Shown here piece by piece: positions 34,595 through 42,895 of a stretch of 64,000 bases of DNA. Where the stretch lies: assembly GCF_009755665.1 (NCBI RefSeq), contig NZ_CP046622.1, forward strand, positions 868,001 to 932,000. Direction: 5' to 3'. Under the pieces are notes generated by a model. The model saw only the letters and a program-made list of their open reading frames with translations. It did no database searches and was not told the DNA's origin. The DNA comes from Variovorax paradoxus. GTDB taxonomy: Bacteria; Pseudomonadota; Gammaproteobacteria; Burkholderiales; Burkholderiaceae_C. Every line of letters begins with the position of its first letter. Within the stretch, counting starts at the first letter, position 1. Made by a program: the position numbers and the translations under genes.

Positions 34595-35536
34595 ATGCCC
34601 GTTTTATCTGTTGCCGACGGTAAATCTGAAAGCGTTCCCGCTGCTTGGGCACGACTGCGGAACATGGTTGCGGCGCGAGCCTCTTCAGACGGCCGCACCG
34701 ACGCCCTCTACCCCGGCCTGCGCTACTACCGCTTCTCCCACCCCATCCGCTACGAGAAAACCCAACGCCTCACACCCGGCGTCGTGGTCGTCTTGCAAGG
34801 CCGCAAGACCGCGCACCTTGGTAATAGCGACCGCCGGTCGCTCGACTACGGCGCCACCCAATGCCTGGTGCTCGGCGCCGAGGTCGCGTGCCTCGGCACC
34901 GTGGTCGGGGCGAGCGCCGAAGAGCCGTACCTCGCCATTCACCTCGACCTGCCGCCCGACGTGCTGGTCAAGTCTTTCGTCGCGCTTGCAGAAAGCGGCA
35001 CGCTCGCGGCCGAGCCAGCCCGGGTGACCGAGAACTTCACGGCGCCGGTGGGGCAGGAGGTGGTCGAGGCCTTCGCGCGGCTGCTGCTGGCGGCGGACGA
35101 CCCGGTGGACCGCCGCACGCTCGCGCCGCTGGCGGTCGAAGAGATCGTGCTGCGGCTGCTTCGCTCCGAGGCGGCGGCGGCCATTCGCAGCGCGAGTGCC
35201 GTTACCAAGGCGGGCGCACGCATACAGGCAGCCATCGCCTTCATGCGCCGCCACTTGGGCCGGCCGCTGTCGGTGGCTGAAATTGCCGGCCACGTGCACA
35301 TGAGCCCTTCGCACTTCGCGCACAGTTTCAGGGAGGTGGCCGGGGTCACGCCGATGCGCTGCATTCGCGACTTGCGGCTCGAAGAGGCGCGCATGCTGAT
35401 GCTGGGAACCGGGCTGCGCCCCGGCGATGCGGCTGCGAAAGTGGGCTTCGAGAGCGCGGCGCATTTCAACCGCGCGTTCCGCAGGCGGTTCGAGGCAACG
35501 CCTGCGGAGTACGTGCGGCGCGTGCAGTCGGGTTGA
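34595..35536 (+). CDS. AraC-family transcriptional regulator
   Basis: 313 residues. Residues about 25-185 form an AraC_N-type cupin-like sensor domain (LTPGVVVVLQGRKTAHLG); residues about 210-310 hold two helix-turn-helix motifs (LSVAEIAGHVHMSPSHFAHSF and PGDAAAKVGFESAAHFNRAFRRRF) with the terminal TPAEYVRR. Effector and targets are unknown; the MFS/dkgB operon across the 240-bp gap is the nearest candidate. Confidence 0.9.
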   Translation: MPVLSVADGKSESVPAAWARLRNMVAARASSDGRTDALYPGLRYYRFSHPIRYEKTQRLTPGVVVVLQGRKTAHLGNSDRRSLDYGATQCLVLGAEVACLGTVVGASAEEPYLAIHLDLPPDVLVKSFVALAESGTLAAEPARVTENFTAPVGQEVVEAFARLLLAADDPVDRRTLAPLAVEEIVLRLLRSEAAAAIRSASAVTKAGARIQAAIAFMRRHLGRPLSVAEIAGHVHMSPSHFAHSFREVAGVTPMRCIRDLRLEEARMLMLGTGLRPGDAAAKVGFESAAHFNRAFRRRFEATPAEYVRRVQSG

Positions 35537-35666
35537 AGGGACGGGGGGCTGCAGCAGCTTCGCAGCCATGGTCAATGTGTTCGCAGCTTCGCGTCTTGGC
35601 GCGGGGGAGGGCGCTGGCTAACCTGCCGGCTTCCTTTTTCTTTTGTTGAAAGCAGCGCGAATTTCC

Positions 35667-35957
35667 ATGGACCCGATCAACGTCATCATCACTTTCGAAG
35701 CCAAGCCCGAGGGCGCTTCTGCATTCGCCGAGCTCATGAACCAGGTCAAGCAGTCGCTGCCGTCGGCGGATGGCTGCCTGGGCGTGCGGCTGTTCGGGCA
35801 CAGCGACAACGCGTGCGCTTTCACGCTGGTCGAATCGTGGGAATCTAGGCGCCACCACCAGGCGCATATCGATCGCGCGGTGGCTTCGGGCGCCTGGAGT
35901 GCGCTGGAGGCGCAGCTGGCTTGTGCGCCTGTGAGCCGCTATTGCATGGAGCTTTGA
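35667..35957 (+). CDS. Antibiotic biosynthesis monooxygenase (ABM)-fold protein
   Basis: 96 residues from ATG at 35667; upstream in-frame TTG codons are less likely starts. The ferredoxin-like ABM dimer fold is indicated by INVIITFEAKPEGASAFAELMNQV, a central DGCLGVRLF strand, the FTLVESWESRRHHQAHI segment and a C-terminal SRYCMEL. Many such proteins are quinol monooxygenases or of unknown role. Stands alone after the AraC regulator. Confidence 0.75.
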   Translation: MDPINVIITFEAKPEGASAFAELMNQVKQSLPSADGCLGVRLFGHSDNACAFTLVESWESRRHHQAHIDRAVASGAWSALEAQLACAPVSRYCMEL

Positions 35958-35982
35958 TCGAGCCGCAGCCGCCCGGTCGCTC

Positions 35983-36342
35983 TCACATGAACCGCGATCC
36001 TCGGCTGAGTTGCATCGAGGCTGCAGTGAGCTTCGGCGGTTCACCCAGTTCCGTGAGCCAGGCGCGTCCTTCGTCGGTAATGCGCACCACGGTAACCAGC
36101 CGTGGCGAAGCGTATCGGGCTGTGGGATGAAGGGCGGGAATGTGGGCGTCAATGAGCCCGGTCGCCGAAAGCACCGAAACATGCCGGATATCTTCGGGCT
36201 CCGCGACTCGCACGGGGAGCTTCTCTTGCTGCAGCCGCACCAGGAACGAGAGCGGCATTCGGCTTTCCGGCCGATTGGCACCTGGGGCGGGCCGCGTCGG
36301 CTGGGTCTGAATGGGCTTGGCGTCAACAGGACTCAGTGTCAT
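35983..36342 (-). CDS. Hypothetical protein with winged-helix-like C-terminus
   Basis: 119 residues from ATG at 36342, with strong AAAGGAG 7 nt upstream. The N-terminal half is Pro/Thr-rich and likely disordered. The C-terminal half (LSATGLIDAHIP, VTVVRITDEGRAWLTELGEP) resembles the recognition helix and wing of small winged-helix regulators, but no family is certain. Function unknown. Confidence 0.55.
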   Translation of the reverse strand: MTLSPVDAKPIQTQPTRPAPGANRPESRMPLSFLVRLQQEKLPVRVAEPEDIRHVSVLSATGLIDAHIPALHPTARYASPRLVTVVRITDEGRAWLTELGEPPKLTAASMQLSRGSRFM

Positions 36343-36438
36343 GGGTGTCTCCTTTGATGAGGCACCTGGCGGGGCAATGCGCATGCCTGCCGCTTGGCGC
36401 CGCGCTGCGTCCTACGAAGCGCCAGCGGAGACGCCCGT

Positions 36439-36711
36439 CTAACGATCCAAGGGGTCGAACGCTGTGGTGCCGCTGTGCGGTCGCGAGAGGTAGTCGTCGA
36501 TCCAGTGGCGGGCTTTGACCGCCAGCAAGCGGCGGGCTTCGTCTTCCGACTTCACGCCCGCCACGACAAGCCGGCAGACATTCTTACGCGCACGTTGGAT
36601 GTCCGCGAAGTAGAAAGCGCCATCTCCCTGGCCTTCCAGACCGACGGCCATGGTCCAGTCCGCAGGCGCGAGCGGCCCGCTGACCGTTTCATCCGGCGGA
36701 TAGAGATTCAT
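36439..36711 (-). CDS. Hypothetical protein
   Basis: 90 residues, ATG with a GAGGAA ribosome site. Mixed alpha/beta: a GAFYFADIQRARKNVCRLVVAGV strand-helix part followed by KSEDEARRLLAVKARHWIDDYL. No family recognised. The C-terminal pattern (SEDEARRLLAVKA) resembles small helical DNA- or protein-binding domains, which is not enough to assign function. Confidence 0.55.
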   Translation of the reverse strand: MNLYPPDETVSGPLAPADWTMAVGLEGQGDGAFYFADIQRARKNVCRLVVAGVKSEDEARRLLAVKARHWIDDYLSRPHSGTTAFDPLDR

Positions 36712-36941
36712 CGCTTTTCCTCACTCGTAAGTTGTTGTCAGGAGCGCGCCGTCCGCATCCCGGGGACGAAATGTTACGCACATTTCAGGCCACTTCCATG
36801 GGAAAGGCGCGATTCGGAGCGCTCTGTCTTGCCGTCCTCGCCGGCTTGAGGAACTTTGCCGACATGAAAGGAGTGCCGGCCGGTCTAGCTTATGGTCCTC
36901 AAGGCCCACGTCGGCGACTTCTCCTCATCAAAAAAATATCA

Positions 36942-37316
36942 ATGGGCAAAGGCACGTATGAGCGCAGCACACGCCGCAGAACGGACTCGCTGAAGGCGAG
37001 TTCCCGCACATCGGTCAAGGAGCAGATGACGAAGCGGGATGCGGACTTGGCGCTGGCGATGGAATCGCTCGAGGCTGTTGCGCAGGACGTCGCCGTAAGC
37101 ACTGCCCAATTTGCGGAATCGGCAATCCCAGGAAAGAAGGTGTTGAGCCTGCCCGCTGCGCCAGGGCGCAGTCGCGGCTTTCCCAAGGAGTTCGGATTGG
37201 CCGGGGGCATCAGCCGCGTGGTCTATCGCTTGAAGCTGTTGCAGGCTGCAATCGACAAGGCGACCCGTCGCCACCAACGCAGCAACGCTGCCAAGGCGCA
37301 GAACCCCAGGTCCTAG
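36942..37316 (+). CDS. Hypothetical basic protein
   Basis: 124 residues if started at ATG 36942; an internal ATG at 37026 is also possible, and neither has a convincing Shine-Dalgarno spacing. Lys/Arg-rich N-terminus, then a helical stretch (ADLALAMESLEAVAQDVAVSTAQFAESA), and a basic C-terminus. No family recognised. The upstream 36712-36941 region is lower in GC and carries no other gene. Confidence 0.4.
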   Translation: MGKGTYERSTRRRTDSLKASSRTSVKEQMTKRDADLALAMESLEAVAQDVAVSTAQFAESAIPGKKVLSLPAAPGRSRGFPKEFGLAGGISRVVYRLKLLQAAIDKATRRHQRSNAAKAQNPRS

Positions 37317-37340
37317 CGTGAGTGCCGGCTCGCAGACAAC

Positions 37341-37358
37341 AAAGCCCCCCGGGCTTTT
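37341..37358 (+). terminator. Possible rho-independent terminator
   Basis: AAAGCCC, CCC loop, GGGCTTT then T, 24 bp after the stop of the 36942-37316 gene. The T run is short, so it is weak. Apart from this and the small ORF at 37474, the 392-bp stretch 37317-37708 shows no other gene. Confidence 0.45.
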
Positions 37359-37473
37359 GGGCCCGAGAGGCTGAGGTTCTGGTGGGACGGGTGACGGCCT
37401 AATCTGGCAAGAGGTGTGAGGCCATTGTCGGTGCAATGGCTACAACGGCGCTCGCCGGCCTACACTCCCACCC

Positions 37474-37590
37474 ATGACCACCACCGTCGCTTGCATCCAC
37501 GTTGCCTTGGCTGCGCTGCTTCTCGCAGCGGCCTATGCCCGTGCTGCCGCAAAGAAGGTGCGTCGTCAGCTGACGCCCGCACATTCCTAA
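37474..37590 (+). CDS. Possible tiny membrane protein (38 aa)
   Basis: ATG at 37474 opens 38 codons: one hydrophobic helix (about 5-24, ACIHVALAALLLAAAYARAA) then a basic tail (KKVRRQ). No ribosome site, but a TACACT box ends 7 nt before the ATG, as at other presumed leaderless genes here. Coding status is uncertain. Confidence 0.35.
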   Translation: MTTTVACIHVALAALLLAAAYARAAAKKVRRQLTPAHS

Positions 37591-37708
37591 GCCCGGCGGT
37601 CCGCTCTCTCCCCCTTACAGCGCAACCATCCACCGCCGGGCACAAAGCCTCGCGCGGTAGCGGTCGCCGTCCCCGTCGGACGACGCTCGCATTCGATGGA
37701 GTGCGTCA

Positions 37709-38110
37709 ATGCATGCAACGATTCACGGCGAGCGCACGCTCACCGACCTTGACTTCGCCCGCCTGAGCAAACTGCTCGGGCGCGAGCTTCCCTCAAGCCT
37801 GGCCGACTTGTTGGCAATCGCCGAAGTGACAAGCTCGCGCGCGGTGCCACCCGATGTGGTGACGATGTACTCGCGGGTGGAGCTCGTCGATTTGCACACC
37901 GCGCGGCGTCAAACGCTCACTGTCTGCTACCCGGGCGATGCCGAGGCGGCGGCCGGCTTTATCTCTGTGCTCTCTCCGGTTGGCAGCAGCCTGCTGGGCC
38001 TGAGGGTCGGAGACATCGCGAAGTGGCTGACACCGAACGGCGACAGCTGCGCTGCTGAACTCGCGGCCATTCTCTTCCAGCCCGAGGCCGCTGGCGACTA
38101 CCAGCGATAG
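37709..38110 (+). CDS. Rnk/GreA-GreB-like transcription factor
   Basis: 133 residues. A helical N-terminus (DLDFARLSKLLGRELPSSLADLL) precedes the GreA/GreB C-terminal FKBP-like domain (PPDVVTMYSRVELVDLHTARRQTLTVCYPGDAEAAAGFISVLSPVGSSLLGLRVGDIAKW). The lack of the long coiled coil makes it Rnk-like; Rnk binds the RNA polymerase secondary channel and affects nucleoside diphosphate kinase levels. It lies 100 nt upstream of a universal stress protein gene. Confidence 0.85.
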   Translation: MHATIHGERTLTDLDFARLSKLLGRELPSSLADLLAIAEVTSSRAVPPDVVTMYSRVELVDLHTARRQTLTVCYPGDAEAAAGFISVLSPVGSSLLGLRVGDIAKWLTPNGDSCAAELAAILFQPEAAGDYQR

Positions 38111-38210
38111 ACGCCCGGCTCGCATTCGAGCCTCCTCTTCATTGCGCCGCTCCCTGGCTCCTACCTGGCGCCGGAAGCGTGGCGCGAGCCATTCAGAAAG
38201 CAGTTCTACC

Positions 38211-39158
38211 GTGACCCCACATTCCATTCTCGCCGTCACCGATTTCTCCACGCATGGCGACAACGCCCTCTCTCGTGCAGCACAGCTGTGCGCGGAGCAC
38301 GGTGCGCCGCTCAAGCTCATCTACCTGGCATACCCTGGTGAACCTCCGCCACCCGATGCCGGATGCCGGCTCGCGCACCATGCGCTGCAGCTCGGGCAGC
38401 GCCATGGCATCCGCGTGGATTCGGTGGCGAGGATCGCGCTCACCCTTGAGGACATTCTCCCGGCGGCTCGCAGCGCCGACCTCCTGGTTTGGGGCACTGC
38501 ACCGGTTCGAGGCATCCGGTCGCTCTTTCAGGGGCAGCCGATGGAGAGCATGCTTCGCAAGTGCCGGCGGCCGGTTCTCGTGGTGCGGGAGCCAGCCCAG
38601 GGGCCTTATCGCAGCATGGTCGTGGCTGTCGATTTCTCTGAAGCATCGCGTGGCCTGATCGAGTTGGGGTTCGCGCTCAGCAAGGACGCCCAGGTGGAGT
38701 TGTTCCACGCAATCAGCATGGCGAATGAGGGAAAGCTTCGCTATGCGGAGGTTTCTGAACAGGCCATCAAGGCGTACCGCGAGGAGTGCCACCGGTACGC
38801 ACGGGACCGAATGTTCTGGCTGACAGACTCCTACGACGCGCGCCGCAATCGTGTGCTGTCGGCCATCAGGCACGGAAGCCCGGCAAGGCAGGTGGCCGTA
38901 CAGCAGCAGCGCAGCGGGGCCGATCTCGTCGTTGTCGGCAAGCATCCTTCATCGGCAGCAGTGGACTTTCTTTTCGAAAGCGTTGCCAAGGGCGTGCTCC
39001 GCCACAGCACCAGCGACGTTCTGGTGGTGCCCCATGGCTATCAAGCCGCGTCGGGCGCACGCGCAACCGATCGACTCGAGGCGCAATTTCGGCGTGGGCG
39101 TCGGGTGCGCGCTGGCGGAGTGGGGTTCAGCCAGGCTCGCGCGGAATGGCGGGACTGA
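38211..39158 (+). CDS. Tandem universal stress protein (UspA-type)
   Basis: 315 residues from GTG at 38211 (upstream TTG at 38142 is less likely). Two Usp domains: 1-135 (HSILAVTDFSTHGDNALSRAAQLC; end RRPVLVVRE) and 145-285 (RSMVVAVDFSEASRGLIELGF; DLVVVGKHPSSAAVDFLFESVAKGVLRHSTSDVLVVP). The second has the GK/S-type nucleotide loop. About 35 extra Arg-rich residues follow the second domain, and their codons overlap the convergent response regulator antisense. Confidence 0.9.
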   Translation: MTPHSILAVTDFSTHGDNALSRAAQLCAEHGAPLKLIYLAYPGEPPPPDAGCRLAHHALQLGQRHGIRVDSVARIALTLEDILPAARSADLLVWGTAPVRGIRSLFQGQPMESMLRKCRRPVLVVREPAQGPYRSMVVAVDFSEASRGLIELGFALSKDAQVELFHAISMANEGKLRYAEVSEQAIKAYREECHRYARDRMFWLTDSYDARRNRVLSAIRHGSPARQVAVQQQRSGADLVVVGKHPSSAAVDFLFESVAKGVLRHSTSDVLVVPHGYQAASGARATDRLEAQFRRGRRVRAGGVGFSQARAEWRD

Positions 39159-39513
39159 GGCACCAGTCAAAAAAGCGGTCGAGTTCGTTCGATTTGTCGA
39201 ACAGTGCATCGGCACCCAACTCCAGGCTCCGGCGCCGCATTTCTTCAGTCGGGTAGTTCGTCAAAACAACCATCCTCTGGTGCGATGCGCGTTCCTTGCA
39301 AGCTCGCAATACCGACAAGCCCGACCCTTCGCGCAAGAAGAGATCGACCACAGCCAGGTCCCACTCAGTGCCCAGTTTCTTGAGAACGGTGACCGCCTCG
39401 TTTGCCGTGTCGGCTACGGCAACAACTTCCGCGCTGGCGAGGTCTGCCAATGCCGGAATCAGAGCCTCTCTGATCGTAGTGCTGTCCTCGATGAGAACCG
39501 TCTGGAGCGACAT
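39127..39513 (-). CDS. Single-domain response regulator
   Basis: 128 residues consisting of a receiver domain only: acidic Glu9/Asp10 (VLIEDS), phosphoacceptor Asp57 (AVVDLFL), Thr in MVVLTN and Lys in ALFDKSN. No output domain follows, so it would act by protein contact or as a phosphate sink. No histidine kinase is adjacent. The 3' end overlaps the Usp gene antisense by 32 bp. Confidence 0.9.
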   Translation of the reverse strand: MSLQTVLIEDSTTIREALIPALADLASAEVVAVADTANEAVTVLKKLGTEWDLAVVDLFLREGSGLSVLRACKERASHQRMVVLTNYPTEEMRRRSLELGADALFDKSNELDRFFDWCLSPAIPREPG

Positions 39514-39683
39514 GGCGTTGGAGCAGCGTTGCTCATCTCACTTGTTGCGATAGGTTGCGGACTGTGAATGCTTATACGTGCCGGTTGAGTTGATGATGTA
39601 GGCCGAAAGCTTGATCTCGCAGAAGCGACTGAGTCGTTGCTACATGCCGACTAACATCCGATTTCAAAAGTGAAAGGTGTGTC

Positions 39684-39962
39684 ATGACCCGCCCATCCCA
39701 CGACGACAAGGACCCTGCCGATCTGGCCAAGGCGCTTGAAGAGAACAAGCATGCAGCCGCGACGGTCCAGGAAGTTGCCGAGGATCTCTCGGTCGTCCAC
39801 ACGGTGCTGGACAGTGAAGTGCCGAAAGAGACGCTGCACCCCGACGTCAGCCAGGCGATCGAGCAGACAGACCAGCTCAAGGACAAGCTCAGGTCGGCCG
39901 AGGAAAAGCTGAAGACAGTGAACGAGACGCTTGAACAGCAGGTCGCCTCGAAAGACTCTTGA
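39684..39962 (+). CDS. Coiled-coil hypothetical protein
   Basis: 92 residues, highly charged and helical with no hydrophobic core: a heptad pattern in EQTDQLKDKLRSAEEKLKTVNETLEQQV suggests a coiled coil over about 55-90. No signal peptide. AAAGG lies 7 nt before the ATG. Function unknown; small charged stress proteins of this kind are frequent near Usp genes. Confidence 0.6.
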   Translation: MTRPSHDDKDPADLAKALEENKHAAATVQEVAEDLSVVHTVLDSEVPKETLHPDVSQAIEQTDQLKDKLRSAEEKLKTVNETLEQQVASKDS

Positions 39963-40013
39963 GGCGGTCACGGGAGAAACTCTCGGCTCTACTGAAGAAT
40001 TTCCCAAGAGAAC

Positions 40014-40490
40014 TCACGCGTATTCACGCTGCACCGCATGCGAGAACACCAGCGGATCGGCCAGCAGCGAGGTCGCCAGAAAGGTCGGCCGCAGGTTGAT
40101 CGACGCGAGCTCCGCGAGCGCGAACCAGCGGAACTCCAGCTTCAGGTGGCTCTCGATGCCGTGGTGGGTTCGATCCTTGTCGAGCACGCTGGAGCAGGGA
40201 TCGAGTGCGGCGCGGAAATAAAAGCCGATCTCGTGGTTGCGCTGGCCCGCAAGGTCGAAGAAATTCTCGGCGACATGGACAAGAGGGCCGCATTCGACCG
40301 CTTCGCCGAGTTCTTCCCTCATTTCGCGCACGACCGTCGCCGACGCGGCTTCGCCGACCTCGACGCGGCCGCCCGGCAGCGCCCAATATGCATCGCCTGG
40401 CGCACGGTGCACGAGCAGGTGACCGGCATCGAGCACGATGGCCGCGGCACGGACCTGGAAGCGCTGACCGTGAAGATGGACTGAAATCAT
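40014..40490 (-). CDS. Nudix hydrolase
   Basis: 158 residues from ATG at 40490. Complete Nudix box GGRVEVGEAASATVVREMREELGE near 45-68 with the three Glu of the REMREEL motif, preceded by AAAIVLDAGHLLVHR and AYWALPGG. This hydrolyses a nucleoside diphosphate linked to a moiety X; the LKLEFRWFALAEL segment near 120 is typical of the cytoplasmic house-cleaning members. Substrate unknown. Confidence 0.92.
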   Translation of the reverse strand: MISVHLHGQRFQVRAAAIVLDAGHLLVHRAPGDAYWALPGGRVEVGEAASATVVREMREELGEAVECGPLVHVAENFFDLAGQRNHEIGFYFRAALDPCSSVLDKDRTHHGIESHLKLEFRWFALAELASINLRPTFLATSLLADPLVFSHAVQREYA

Positions 40491-40605
40491 GGGGCTGCCC
40501 GATCGTTTGCAGTGGGGACTCGCGCAAGTTTGCACCATCGAGCAGCGCAGCCCCCCAGCGCCTGCTCTCTAGTTGGAATGCGACCAAGAGCGCGCGCTGC
40601 TCCGC

Positions 40606-41190
40606 TCAATTCGGCCGGCAGTCATAGTGCAACGCCACGGTGTCCGAGCCTGGCAGGCGGTTTTGGCTCAACAGCTTCCAGCTCTGAGCCAGGCCGGGCT
40701 CGAAGGTGGGCACACCCTCACCCAGCAACACGCTACCCACCAGCAGATGCAGTTCGTCGACCAGCCGCCGTGCCAGAAGGTCGTTGTAGAGCACGTGGCT
40801 GCCGTAGATCAGCAGGTCGGGGCCGGGCGCGGCTTTGAGTTGGCTGATGCGTGCCGGGGCTTGCGCGCGGCTGACCACTTCGGTGTTGGCCCAGGGCGAC
40901 TCGGGGCGCACGACCAGGCGGTCGCTGAACAGCACCTTGCGCGCTGCTCCCACACGCTCGGCAATCTCGCGCTGCACCGGCTCACTGCCAGGGCCGCGGT
41001 CCACGTTGGGCCAATAGGCCTCGAACATCAGGAAGGTGGTCGCGCCGAAGAGCAGCGTGCCGGCGCGGCGCATGCAGTCGAGGTTGTGGACACTGAAGGC
41101 GGCATCCATCGGCAGGCCGGCGAGCGCGCCGCCGGGGCCGGCGCAGTAGCCGTCTAGTGAGCTGAGGATGCTGACGATGAGCTTGGCCAT
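40606..41190 (-). CDS. Dihydrofolate-reductase-like (RibD C-terminal-type) protein
   Basis: 194 residues. Starts MAKLIVSILSSLDGYCAGPGG, then TLLFGATTFLMFEAYWP and PDLLIYGSHVLYNDLLARRLVDELHLLVGSVLLGEGVPTF. This is the DHFR-like RibD_C group of NADPH-dependent reductases often linked to ECF sigma factors. It is 102 nt downstream of the ECF sigma gene on the same strand, suggesting it belongs to that regulon or operon. True reaction unknown. Confidence 0.87.
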   Translation of the reverse strand: MAKLIVSILSSLDGYCAGPGGALAGLPMDAAFSVHNLDCMRRAGTLLFGATTFLMFEAYWPNVDRGPGSEPVQREIAERVGAARKVLFSDRLVVRPESPWANTEVVSRAQAPARISQLKAAPGPDLLIYGSHVLYNDLLARRLVDELHLLVGSVLLGEGVPTFEPGLAQSWKLLSQNRLPGSDTVALHYDCRPN

Positions 41191-41292
41191 GAAAAGGTCT
41201 CCTGGAGTTGTGCCACGCCGCCGGCCCTTCCGGGGCGTGTCATCTACTTGGAGACAGGGCGAGGGCCAAACTCATCGGCCTTGGCAGCGGCA

Positions 41293-42306
41293 TCAGACAA
41301 GTTCGTCGGGCATGCCGAAGCGTCGGCAGACTGCCGGGTCGAGGAAGCTGTCGATGGATGCGATCAACCCACCGCGCAGGCGCAGCAGCACCACGCCGCC
41401 CGGCGTGAAACGCTCGGCGCCGGCGTGCTGCATGTAGCAGGCAAAGCCAGGTTGGCCGTTGGCGCGCAGGGGATGCAGACGCCATGGCGTCTGGAACACG
41501 CGCTCGGCAAAGAACATCATGGCGAAGCGGCGGCCGTTGAACCAGGCAGGCAGCGGCGGCATGGTGAATCGCGCGTCCTCTGCAAGCAGGCTGGCCAGGG
41601 CTGCGACGTCGCGGTGCTCCCAGGCGCTGACGAAGCGCTGCAGCAAGCTATCGACGCCTTGCGCCCCGAGTGCCTGCGCGTCGGCCGCCGGTGCGCGTTC
41701 CTTCATCGTCTTCTGCGCGCGCTGCAGTGCGCTGTTGACCGATGCCACCGAGGTGCCGAGCATCTCGGCCGTTTCGGCTGCCGAATACTCCAGCACTTCG
41801 CGTAGCAGGAGCACGGCGCGCTGCGTGCCGGGCAGGTGCTGCAGCGCGGCCACGAACGCGAGAGCGACCGACTCGCGCCCTTGCAGCGTGGTGGCCGGAT
41901 CTTCATGATTGCCGATCCACTCGGCATCGGGCAAGGGTTCCAACCACACCGGCCCGGCCACTGGCTCACCCAGTTCGGTCGTGGCCTGCAGCGGCGCGCC
42001 ATGGTCGGGCGATGTCATGCGGCGCGGACGCTGCGAGATCATCCGCAGGCATACGCGGGTGGCAATGCGGTAAAGCCAGGTGCCGAGCGTGCTGCGCGAC
42101 TCGAAGCCGGCCAGGCCGCGCCAGGCGGCAAGCAGGGTCTCCTGAAGCGCATCGTCTGCATCGAAGGGGGAGCCCAACATTCGATAGCAGTGAGCATGAA
42201 GCCGGCGGCGGTGGGGCGCCACCAGTTGGTCGAAAGCCGCGGTGTCGCCGGCACGTGCGCGCGACAGGCACTCGGCTTCCGCAACAAGGTCGGGCGCAGG
42301 AGACAT
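41293..42306 (-). CDS. ECF sigma factor with C-terminal SnoaL-like domain
   Basis: 337 residues from ATG at 42306; the longer reading to 42507 would overlap the divergent DUF4287 gene and is not supported. Sigma region 2: CYRMLGSPFDADDALQETLLAAWRGL; region 4: LRYCS-like LEYSAAETAEMLGTSVASVNSALQRAQKTM. Residues about 215-335 form a SnoaL-like domain (LLQRFVSAWEHRDVAALASLLAEDARFTMPP) that regulates activity in related ECF families. Resembles the TIGR02960 group. No anti-sigma gene is adjacent. Confidence 0.9.
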   Translation of the reverse strand: MSPAPDLVAEAECLSRARAGDTAAFDQLVAPHRRRLHAHCYRMLGSPFDADDALQETLLAAWRGLAGFESRSTLGTWLYRIATRVCLRMISQRPRRMTSPDHGAPLQATTELGEPVAGPVWLEPLPDAEWIGNHEDPATTLQGRESVALAFVAALQHLPGTQRAVLLLREVLEYSAAETAEMLGTSVASVNSALQRAQKTMKERAPAADAQALGAQGVDSLLQRFVSAWEHRDVAALASLLAEDARFTMPPLPAWFNGRRFAMMFFAERVFQTPWRLHPLRANGQPGFACYMQHAGAERFTPGGVVLLRLRGGLIASIDSFLDPAVCRRFGMPDELV

Positions 42307-42506
42307 GGCGCATTCTGGCGCACCACACGAGGTGGCGGGCACTGTCGGGCCAGAAGCGACTGGATGCGCATTCACCGGCGCAACTTGACTGGCAGAATTC
42401 AGCGGCCAGGAGCGGAAGTACGATTCAGACGCCGAGCGCCTGGCCTGCCATTTGTCAATGCCATTGCCCGCATTGCCTGACCAGCCCCACTCACCAGGGA
42501 ATGACA

Positions 42507-42716
42507 ATGACCGAAACGACCAAAGTCAAAGGCCCCGCTTCGTACTTTCCTTCGATTGAAAAGACCTATGCGAAGCCAATCGCCTACTGGATGAATGTTC
42601 TCCAGGGTGCAGGTCCTCTCAAACACATGGAACTCGTGAACCGGCTCAAGACGGAGCATCAGATCGGTCACGGACACGCTAACGCGCTGGTGGCGGCATT
42701 CCTGACGAAGAAATAA
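42507..42716 (+). CDS. DUF4287-domain protein
   Basis: 69 residues from ATG at 42507, with AGGGA at 6 nt; an in-frame ATG at 42501 is the alternative. The whole protein matches DUF4287 (GPASYFPSIEKTYAKPIAYWMNVLQ, then KTEHQIGHGHANALVAAFLTKK). Such small proteins occur in drug- or stress-response contexts; function unknown. It is divergent from the ECF sigma gene, a likely target of that sigma factor (inference). Confidence 0.85.
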   Translation: MTETTKVKGPASYFPSIEKTYAKPIAYWMNVLQGAGPLKHMELVNRLKTEHQIGHGHANALVAAFLTKK

Positions 42717-42895
42717 AAGTCGGCACTCGAACGGCGCGGAGCACGCTGCCTTGGAGACTCGGCTAACGGGGCGTGAGCCTGACTCTCGATCTCTGTGTGT
42801 CCGAGTACGCTCTTCGTCGCAAGCGGGTTTCACCCGTTTACGCGCCGCGCATACATAGGAAGGATTTGTCTTCTAAACAAACAGATGGAGACAAA

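Noticed and set aside
42307..42507. Longer ECF sigma N-terminus starting at 42507
   Set aside because: It would overlap the divergent DUF4287 gene's upstream region and has no sigma-domain homology before 42306.
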